A stretch of DNA of 27,500 nucleotides from Chromera velia (taxonomy: Eukaryota; Sar; Chromeraceae): contig JAHBMJ010005317.1 of assembly GCA_018398765.1 (NCBI GenBank), forward strand, positions 26,447-53,946. The letters run 5' to 3'. Shown one piece after another: positions 1-8,857 of the stretch. Below the pieces are notes generated by a model. The model ran no database searches. It was not told the DNA's origin and saw nothing but the letters and a program-made list of their open reading frames with translations. The position numbers were made by a program, and so were the translations under genes. How positions within the stretch are numbered: position 1 is the first letter of the stretch; the number at the start of each line of letters is the position of its first letter.

Positions 1-70
1 GTTCACTTGGCTCTGCTGGTGGGTTCTCGTCAAGGGGCGGCGAGCGTCTGGCCGGCTGCAGCTCTTTGTC

Positions 71-1376
71 ATGAACCCACGAAACAGCCGGTCCCTTTTC
101 CGAGGTCTTCGCAAATCGGAATGGGGGAGGCGGGGGAAACGACGGAAGCCGCTGGTGTCACTGATGAGTCTCTCGGAGGGCGACAATGGACGTTTACCTG
201 AAGTGAAAACTGCAGGAGAGGCTTTGGCCTTACCCCCACGCCTTGCAGAGATCTGCACTGAACTCCGAGAAGTGCCGAGGGGGCGAGACCGTCTCCTTCG
301 GTTGGTCGAAATGGGACGCCGTCTCCGAGCGAGACTACAAACAGAGGGGGGGGAAACGTGGAGAGAGACGCTGAGCTGTGAGGGAAAGAAGGTGCGTGGA
401 TGTGCGTCGACTGTGTACGTGCGGGTCCTTCCATCCGAGACGGAGACGGGGCACTTTGAGATTGGGGGCTTTTCGGACGCCTTGGTCTCTGGGGGGTTGC
501 TGGCGGTTTTGTGTCTGGGTCTGAGCTCGGGTGCGAATGCGAGCGAGATCAGAGCGCTGAAGGCGCATGTTGTGGGGGAAGAGAGTGGGATGCTTGAAGT
601 TTTGCCTTCAGAGCGTGTGAACGGTCTAGAGAACATTTTGACGTGCATCGTCGAACAGGTTGGTGCGTTGGTGGGTGGGTGGGTGGGTGGGTGGGTCGGT
701 TGGATGATTGGTTGGTGGGTTGGTTGGTGGGTGGGTCAGCCAGCGTGCATGTCTGCAAGGCGGTTGTTGGAGCTTCGACCGGTTTTCGAGTGCGATGAAT
801 AAGAAAGAAAGAGAAGACTCAAAAGAGGAACATCTGCGACGCTTTCGGCAGACAACGATGTAAAGGGGAAAGGAGGAAGCACCTCTTATTTGAGACATAT
901 GGTCACTTGCTTCTGCAGATCCACTGAAAAGTTTCTTTCCCCTTGCCTTCCAGTTTGCGTCTCTATTTGTCCTATTCGACTGTGGCCCTGCAAGGCTCCT
1001 CTGTTCTTTCTCTGTTGATTGCGTGTCTGCAGATCGAGACACTCGACTGTTCGTCTGGAGAAAGTCAAGAAGAAGAACTTCATGGAGGAGAAGCAAAGCT
1101 GAACAGAAAAGAAAATCGATCAGTAGAGTCAGAGGAAAGGGAGAGACAGAGCAGTGTCCGCGAGGAGAGTGGAGAGACTGCTGATGCACGATTATTGCCG
1201 GAGAGTGCCCTTTATCTGCCCTCGACACCCGACTCGGTGGCGGTGCTCTTGAGTGGGGGTGTGGACTCTTCCGTTGCGTTGCATATCCTGAAGGACCAAG
1301 GAAGACGAGTGACGGCGTTCTACCTGAAGATCTGGCTGGAAGATGAGCTGAGCCATCTCAGTCAGTCAGTGCGTGC

Positions 1377-1411
<35 letters not shown>

Positions 1412-2486
1412 AGCCAGCCAGTCAGTCCCTCTGATTGCCTGTGAGAATGACATGACGCATGGAGGAGGACACAAAAACGAGTACGGCGCTTGCGCGTACA
1501 TTCATCAACAGGCATTTTGTTTCTTTTCACACCTCTCGAAGAGTGTTTGTGGGACGATACGCTGATATTTGCCATTGCGATCTTTCTCTCTCCCTCTCAC
1601 ACACGCATGTACATAGCTACGCGCACCCAATGAATGAACTGTTCGTTCCTCTGAACTCATGTGCAGACCAGTGCCCATGGGCGGAGGACCTCAGATTTGC
1701 CCGCAGTGTTTCTGAGCAGGCAGGCGTCCAATTAGAGGTCGGTAGGGAAGTATGTGGGGCTAGAAGAGGACAGAGGAAGGAAATAATGGAACGGAAAAGG
1801 GAAAGGGAGACAGTGGACTGGTTGCTTTGAGTTGTCATTTTCTCTTTTTGTTCTCCTCCTCAGTGTTTTTCCTTTCTTCTTTACCCATTCCTTCCAGGTG
1901 GCCTGCAGACTCCCGCCGAGTTTTTTTTTCGTTTTCCGCCTTGCTTTCCTCGTGTTGTTTTCTTGTGCTTTGTTTTGCTTCGTTCTGTCTGGAAATTGTG
2001 GGAGAAGAACGTCGCCTCCCATCTCATTCTTCTGTTACGCGTCTTTTTTCTTTCTGCGCACAAAGTTTGTCTGTGTGATGGATTCCTCTCTTCTCTCCCT
2101 CCGTGCACGCCCCCCCTGGCGATGAAATGGAAATGCACTCTCTGCAGGAGCTCTCCCTCCAAGACGCATACCGACAAGGGGTCGTGAGATATGTGGTGGA
2201 CGAGGCGAGGTGGGTGGGTCGAATTGTTTGTTCGTTGGTTGAGTGGTCTGGTCTTTAGTTTGTTTCTTCATTTATTCTTCGTGAGGCGGTGAAGTCACTA
2301 GCTCCTTTGTTCATATTTGGGGGTCTGTACTAGAACGTTGAAGGTTGATTGCTCCTTTCTATGGGGTTTTTCGCGTTGTATCTGGGAGTGCTGCCCACAT
2401 TCTGTACACAGAATGACTTCGATTCGTCGACTTTTTGATTCTTGCACCTCCAATCTTGGCGCGCCTCCATCCCTGTCTCTTTCTGT

Positions 2487-2554
<68 letters not shown>

Positions 2555-4420
2555 TGTGTGCATCTCTCTTTCTCGTGGTTGTGTTCCCATTCCAAATCTG
2601 GAAGGAAGCAGAAAGGGAAGAACACCAAATCCCGACGTTCTCTGCAACAGCAGAGTGAAATTTGGAGTTTTTCTCGATCAAGTCAGTCAGTCAGCCTGTG
2701 GTTGGGTTTCTTGGGAAGTGAATGGGGGGGTCCGCTTCCTTTGTCCTTTTCTTTCTCTCTTTCATCTGATCCGACCGAACGTCTATCGACCTGTCGAAAA
2801 ATCCATCTGTCGTTCTCTGCGAAAGAAATGTCTGAAAAAGTCAAAATGTCCCCCTCTTCGAACCCCCTGACTTCTGGCCGCATTTTCTTTTCCCGTCGCT
2901 TCCTTTGATTCCTTTTTTTGTCTATTCCGTCGGGTGCTCCGATGTGCTCACTCACTCGACTGGCTCCTCCTGCGTCCTGTGTTTTGTGTCTAGTGGAGTA
3001 AGTGTCTGCCTGCCTGCCTGCCTGCCTGCCTGGGATGTGTCTCTCTCAGTGGCTGCTTGTCGATCTCCGTTTTTTTCTGATTGGGTGACTGAGTAATATA
3101 CTCCCTATTTGCATGAGTCACGAAGCAAAACACCATTGCCATACGCTGGCAACAAGCCTGGCGGGTAAAATGGGTGAGTGCACCTGTGTGTCGATCGATG
3201 GTTCAACGCCATGCCTCCTGAGTTGACTGAAGCAGACAGAGTATGCAGGCAGCCGGTCACCCTGTTTGTTTAATTGTAGAACAGTTCATTTTCTCTTTCT
3301 TCACAGGTGGGACCGCACTTCCAATCCGTTGCTAGCGGCCACTACGCTCAATCGGATAGGAACGGCGAGGGGGGACGCGTCCGTCTCCTTCGGTCCAGAG
3401 ACAGAATAAAGGACCAGACCTACTTCCTCTGTTCCCTCCAGCAGCGGCAACTCGAGAAGACGCTCTTTCCTCTAGGGGGCCTCACGAAGAAAGAGGTGGG
3501 TCCGTTGGTCTGCTCTGCTCATTGGTTGACTGAGCGATGCAGCTGAGAGAGGAGAAAAGAAGGGAGGAAGGGAGTCGTTCTCGCTTGAAAAAAGACTTTC
3601 TACTTCTATGGCGATTGGGAACTTAAATGGAACAGCGCTGTTAGGTGAAGGACGTGAAGTGTCGTCACTTCTTTCTGGTTTGTCTGTCTTTTTGTCCGTC
3701 GCAATCTTTCTATCTGCTCGTTCAGGTTCGTGATTTCGCCCTATCGAGGGGACTGGCGACTCAATTCCGGAAGGACTCGCAGGGAATTTGTTTTCTTGGG
3801 AAGCTTCGGTTCTCTGATTTCCTCCAGGCTCATTTGGGGACAGATCCGGGGCCAGTGCTGAGTCGGGACACCGGGGAACAGGTTTGTTTGTGTTCTTTCT
3901 GCCTTCATTTGCATGTGGAGTTTGTGTTGAGTCGGAAGGAATTGAGTGACGGCATCCTTGCTTGTGTGGGGTCTGGATCACTTTCAACATGGTAGGATAG
4001 AAAAGGGACAGTTGGTCTTGCTTTACCGTCAACCTCTCTGTTGTTTTCTTCATCACTTTGCTTCCTCAGAATAGAGATGACTAGCGTGGCGTTGCGTATT
4101 TTTTGTATGTTTCTGCTGCTGCTGGTTTGCATTTCTTTTTCTTCCTTCAGGTGGGAGAGCACAACGGTCTTTGGTTCCATACGGTGGGGCAACGGAAGGG
4201 ACTTGGACCCCTTCTCCGTGCGGGGATTGTTAATCAAGGGCCCTTTTTTGTGTGTGGGAAGGACAGAGACAGAAACGCTCTGCTGATCTCCAACAGGTCT
4301 GTTTGGGGTGTGAGGGAAGGACGTAGACAGAAACGCTGTGCTGCTCTCGTGCATGCGGCATTTCATTTTCATTTCTTTGGGTGAATGTGCAGATCTTCGA
4401 ATGTTTGTTTTTTTCCTTCT

Positions 4421-4518
<98 letters not shown>

Positions 4519-4543
4519 GTTAGACGCATGAATGTTTCTTTCG

Positions 4544-4581
<38 letters not shown>

Positions 4582-5118
4582 GTGTTAATACCCCCACTTC
4601 GCTTGTTTCTGTTGGTTCCATGCAGGTACGAAGAGGAGGTGTCTCGATGGCGAGAGGAGCGAACGGTGGTGGAACTCGACAGTCTCCATTGGGTCTCCGG
4701 ATTGGGCAGGCCGCCTCTTGAGTGGCTACACAGCGACACAGCAGCAAGCAGAGTAAATGGGAGAGGAGAAGACGAAGACGGAGGTAGGATCGAGGGGATT
4801 CCTGTGACAGTGCAGTTGCGTCACGGTGCACGAGAGAAGGACCACACAGGTCGTTTGGAACTTATGCCGGGTGGCGGCGCCGTAGTTCGGCTGGACCGAC
4901 CTGATCAGGGAGTGGCTCCCGGACAATTTGTCGCACTGTACAGACGGACTGAGAAAGCAGATTTGACTGAAGCTGGTGAAGAGGAGGAGCTTCAAGAGTG
5001 TGTTGGTTCTGGAGTTGTAAGTGACCGCCAATGGGATAGACAGGGCTTTACAAGTTATAGTTTGAGCCTGCCTGTAGAAAAGAAGAACATAACGAAAGGC
5101 TTCGTACAATTGACGTGA
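71..5118 (+). CDS. mnmA: SufE-MnmA fusion: sulfur acceptor domain joined to tRNA-specific 2-thiouridylase, 9 exons
   Basis: MnmA thiolates U34 of certain tRNAs; SufE accepts persulfide sulfur from a cysteine desulfurase. Exons: 71-658, 1033-1360, 1667-1737, 2148-2209, 2612-2681, 3307-3495, 3726-3881, 4151-4296, 4626-5118 (700 residues, phases all agree). Residues about 55-196 are SufE-like, with the sulfur-accepting Cys111 in VRGCAS, then [14 protein letters not shown] and PSERVNGL. An acidic linker (about 197-262) follows, then the MnmA PP-loop SGGVDSS (270-276), the plant/cyanobacterial-type KIWLEDEL and [14 protein letters not shown] with Cys361, ASGHYA, DSQGICF with Cys458, [10 protein letters not shown] and a C-terminal [10 protein letters not shown] barrel. 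Cys361 and Cys458 are 97 residues apart, which matches my memory of the two E. coli catalytic cysteines. The MnmA part has no in-frame ATG of its own between its splice acceptor and the PP-loop, which supports a real fusion. The frame stays open upstream of 71 to the window edge with a hydrophobic stretch (FTWLCWWVLV), so the true start and an organelle leader may lie outside the window. Confidence 0.88.
659..745 (+). repeat. (TGGG)n/(TTGG)n microsatellite at the start of intron 1 of the SufE-MnmA gene
   Basis: Directly after the donor at 659 the intron runs into GTTGGT and then many GTGG/TGGG units. Runs of three G spaced by one T could form a G-quadruplex on the coding strand. The in-frame read-through is low-complexity Gly/Trp/Val, which is why the exon is ended at 658. 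Confidence 0.85.
1361..1432 (+). repeat. (GTCA)n microsatellite starting at the intron 2 donor
   Basis: The donor GTCAGT at 1361 is the first unit of a GTCA tetramer run that continues, with interruptions, to about 1430. Only the donor at 1361 has the phase that joins exon 3 correctly, giving HLNQCPW. Intron 5 of the same gene (from 2682) also begins with GTCAGTCAGTCAG. Confidence 0.85.
2491..2561 (+). repeat. (TC)n followed by (GT)n microsatellite, intron 4
   Basis: An uninterrupted TC run is followed by a GT run about 50 bases before the exon 5 acceptor at 2610-2611. The long Ser/Leu or Cys/Val open frames across it are artefacts. Confidence 0.9.
3006..3033 (+). repeat. (TGCC)n microsatellite, intron 5
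   Basis: About six TGCC units lie in the intron between exon 5 (ends 2681) and exon 6 (starts 3307) of the SufE-MnmA gene. Confidence 0.85.
4251..4350 (+). repeat. Direct duplication across the exon 8 / intron 8 junction
   Basis: The 3' end of exon 8 (from GGGAAGGAC at 4256 to about 4290) recurs with a few mismatches 58 bases downstream, inside intron 8 (4314 to about 4348). Both copies hold GACAGAAACGCT followed by TGCTG. The second copy lacks the CAACAG|GT donor. Confidence 0.75.
4410..4586 (+). repeat. (CTTT)n and (GT)n microsatellites, intron 8
   Basis: A TTTC-rich pyrimidine tract ends in TTCTTCCAG at about 4519, a possible cryptic acceptor. A (GT)n run then fills about 4547-4585 before the acceptor I use (CATGCAG, ending at 4625). 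Only the latter has the phase that gives [10 protein letters not shown]. Confidence 0.85.
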
Positions 5119-5370
5119 TTTGATACCATTTCCCAGTTTTGAGGGGGGGCGGTTTGCATATGTTTGCATAAGTTTTTTTCGCTCATTTTTTAAAAATAAA
5201 GATGTATTAGGTATAATATGTGTCTTATAACAAATACATTTTTTTTGTATTATGAATCTAACATTTGTATTGTATTTTTTTTTATGAGCTTAGGCTTGAA
5301 GAAAGATTATGCAGAAACTTTAAGAAACTTAAAGCTGTTAAAAGAGAGTCTCGTTTAAGAGACTGTTTAC

Positions 5371-5462
5371 TGATTGATTGATTGATTGATTGATTTATTC
5401 ATTCATACATTCATTGATTGATTTATTGTTTGATTGATTGATTGTATTAATTAAAGTGATTG
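5371..5462 (+). repeat. (GATT)n / (CATT)n microsatellite
   Basis: Six GATT units are followed by diverged ATTC/GATT units up to about 5460, in the AT-rich 3' flank of the SufE-MnmA gene. Confidence 0.85.
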
Positions 5463-5872
5463 ATTGAATAAGATTGATTCGTTTTGCTTTAGGTTTTTTT
5501 CCTATATTAAGGTGTTACCACCGCTTACCCATCGCTAATAGGGCTTACTGACTCAGGAATGTTCAGGATAAAGCTTAAGATGTCGTTTCAGACCCTATCT
5601 CATACTGCTTTATACAAAACAATATCTACATTTTCATATTTTATTAATCAAAGACTTAAAAAAATTGGATCGGATGGGATTGGAATGTGTTTTTGATCCC
5701 TGTCAAGTCCGGCCGGAAGGAGAATGCATAGCCCGGAAAGCGATCAAAGCTGTGCATAGAGAGCATTTTTTTTACAGAATTACATTGTGTTTGGGGCTGG
5801 AGCCCTAGACCTGCGTGCCAGTTATCTGACGTCCGCCTTGCACCATATATTCATGCACATTACTCCACACTA

Positions 5873-5948
5873 TGCATGCATGGCCCCGGAAAGCGAAGCG
5901 GGGGGCACTTAGAAAACAGAAATACCCCAGCCCATGTGCATGCATGCA
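5873..5948. promoter_or_regulatory. Cluster of TGCATGCA sites upstream of the oxidoreductase gene
   Basis: TGCATGCA is seen at 5873-5880 and as two overlapping copies at 5937-5948. The octamer is known as a binding site of an ApiAP2 factor in Plasmodium. That it works as an operator here is inference only. It lies about 800 bases before the first ATG of the downstream gene. Confidence 0.35.
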
Positions 5949-6700
5949 CGCTGTCTTTCGGCAAAAACCCGGCCCCGAAAGGCTGAATGTGCGCCAAATG
6001 TGCGTGCGTCAGGTGGACTTCAGACCCGATTACCCGATTTTCACCAAAAAAAGGCTCCGGAAAGATCCCGCCCCAAATGGTCTAGAAAAGCGTGCATGAA
6101 CCTGCGTCGTCATGCATGCGTGCGTCAGTGGCCCCGGAAAGCGATAGGCTGCATCCCCGGGCTTTTTTCCTGGGGGAGGGGGGGTTCTACGGCTTTTCCT
6201 GCGGGGGGGAACGGGTCGGCACGACTGCCCGATCGGCTGGCCGGCGTGCGTCAATCGTGAAGCTCTCATTTTTCTTGCTTTCCGGGGCCGTTCGCAAGCT
6301 TGCTTGCGTCAGATACATGCAACGACACATTTCATCACGACACATGAATTTCTTGCCTTGCACTGAAAAACATATTACTGCACTCGGAGGGCCACGGTCC
6401 CCGGCCCGGCCACTTTGCGTCAGGATGCGTCCGTCGTGTCTAGATTTGCGCGTAGACGGTTCATCACCTGAGGTCCCCCAAAATCTGCATGTATCCCGTC
6501 CCGCTTCTGACACCAGACTTCTCTTACTTCTGCGATCTTCTACGTGAGCCTGTACGTGCGCGAACAAGTAGCCTCAAGGCGCAGGGTCAGTTCCAATGAA
6601 ACAAAAGCTTGCAGCATCGTGCAGCTTCCGTTGTACACTGCACATTACGCAGAAGGCGTGCGGGCTCATTGTTCGGAGACGGCTCTGATGTGAGACTGCA

Positions 6701-8169
6701 ATGCATTGTCTTTCGTTTTCGCTCTCCTTTGCCTCACTTCTGTGTTCGGTGTGTGCGTTTTTCAGCTTCTCAGACAATCGCCTCCCCTCTCGGCTTTCCA
6801 GATCGCCAGTTGGAGGGCTTCAGATGTCTGCACAGGCGGGCAAAACAAGACTCCCTCGGGTTGCCATTGTGGGAGGGGGCGTCTCTGGGATTTCGTGCGG
6901 TCGCCGTCTGCTCGAACTCTTTGGAGAAGGAAGCGGCTCGAAGGGCCTAAGGCAAAAGGACAAGCAGGCGCCGCTCACAATCTTTGACACTGGAAAGACG
7001 GCACTCGGGGGAAGATGCTCATCCCGCGTTCTGGAAACAAAAGTCAGCCGATGAGACAGACAAGTGGACCGTGCACGTTTGTGAATCGGGGTCGGTACGT
7101 GTAGTAGAGTCTGCCCGTCTCATTGAGGCTTTTTCCGTATTCAATTCTCAGATGCCTCGTTGTCTCTGCATGCGTTCGCATGCGCCATGTCTTCCAGTTG
7201 CATCCTCCTTAGACCCCCCGCACGGCGTCGATGCGTCCTCTCTCTGAGTAGGTAAAGTATGCGCGTCTCCCTTCATTCCGTCTCCATTAATCTCACCTAC
7301 CTTTGTAACAATAACCATCTGAACTTCCTTCCATCCATCCCTGCGTCATACAGGAGGGGCCTATGCTCTTCGACCACGCAGCCCAGTGCTTCTCCGTCGC
7401 TCCAAGAAAAAGCGGGCAGACGCACTCGACCACTTTCGGTCAGGATACCCTGTTCCGCCCTGTCTTCCCCACGTCTTTTTTTCTTTCCTCCGTTGTTTCA
7501 GTCCTTCCTGCTTTCTTTGTTCCAATGTAGCTCTGCTACACTCCACCTCTTTCTCAGTTCAAGGGGTGCAGCTCTCACCCCTGACGGCCGCCTGGACACA
7601 GACGAACTTCGCAGATCGAATCTCGAAATCTTAAAATTCCTTCATGTGTGTGTTTCCTTCTGCTGCAGAGAAGTGGGCCTCCGCGCTCGAGTCTGAAGGC
7701 GTTCTTTTCGACTGGCAGAAGGAGGGAGCAGCAGAACCACCAAGTTCTGAAGGAGGGGAGGGGGGTGGACAAGGAACGGAAATTCAAACGGCGAGTGGTC
7801 ATCGCGTAGTTGTGCTCTGCAAGGGCGGGAGTGTGAGACCAGTGGGGGGGAACGACATTGACAGTCGGGAGAATGGAAGACAGCCTGGGGGGGGTCCGGC
7901 AGAGAATGAGACAGACAAAGAAAGAGAAAGAGAGTCTTGCCGTCTCCTGGCAGCAACAGACGGAATGCGCTCGTTTGTGGAGGCATTCGCAAGGCCTGTG
8001 GAAGCTTCTGTGGATGCCCACGTTTGGGTGGGTGGGTGGGTGGGTCGATGGGGTCTGTGATTGGTTGCTTCCTTGATTTGTTGTTTTCTTTCGAGTGCCT
8101 TTTCTTTCTGCATAAATGTGCACACAGCGCTTCAGACGACACGTGTCCCTTTGGGGCACACACACGCAC

Positions 8170-8203
<34 letters not shown>

Positions 8204-8826
8204 GAGAGTGGAAGACAAACAGATTGTGTGTTTGTGTGTGTGCATTTGCTGGCGTATTCAGATTTCCAAGTGCCAGTGGGACACGACCGCAAAGGAATGG
8301 GAGTTGTGGCATTATCAGGAACCTAAGGGAAGGTCCGTCTCTTTCTCTGTTTTTTGTCCGTTTGTTTGTCTGTTTGTTTGTGCTCCTTTGACGTTTCGGT
8401 CAGCCCTCCTTCAAGAAAAGCTCCATCTTTTCTTCCTTTCTCTGCCTTCCCCGTTTCCGCTTCCGTTTTCTTCCTTCATCTATTCGTAGCTTTCTTTGTT
8501 GGCTTTTGAATCTTCCCTGCAACTTTTTCGAATTCCTCGGTGTGGATTTCTCTCTGTCACCCTGTTTTTGTCTTTTGTGCATCTTTGTTTGGCTTTCGTT
8601 TTTCTGTTTGCTTAAAGCAGCAGAGTGTTTATGCGCCGATGCCCTGATGGCACTGGGGTATCACTTTGTGCTTCTCTCCCCTCTGAGTGTAGGTTTTTTT
8701 GTGCTTGCAGAACTCAAAGCTCCTTCTGCACCTCGACAAAAGCTCCTGCAGTCTCCCTTATTTTTCAGTGCATTCACTTTCTTTTGTTGTTCCTTTCTTC
8801 GTTTCATTCATTCATTCATTCATTCA

Positions 8827-8857
<31 letters not shown>

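Larger units (their letters stand above)
5119..6700. other. Intergenic region: AT-rich 5' part, GC-rich motif-dense 3' part
   Basis: No gene is recognisable here. About 5160-5680 is AT-rich, with a possible polyadenylation signal (AATAAAG near 5196), a GATT microsatellite and a small AGTCTC/GAGACT inverted repeat near 5347-5364. About 5700-6560 is GC-rich and carries repeated short motifs: CCGGAAAGCGA (near 5733, 5886, 6134), GCGTGCGTCA (6002, 6118, 6244) and TGCATGCA (5873, 5937, 5941). It is the likely promoter side of the oxidoreductase gene, or a decayed repeat. Open frames of 75-151 codons here have no recognisable domain. Confidence 0.6.

Noticed and set aside
943-1434. MnmA as a separate gene starting in the 943 frame
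   Set aside because: That frame has no ATG before the PP-loop, while a phase-0 intron joins it to the SufE exon.
6092-6567. Open frames on both strands in the GC-rich intergenic block (up to 151 codons)
   Set aside because: No recognisable domain, a composition driven by repeated GC motifs, and comparable frames on both strands.
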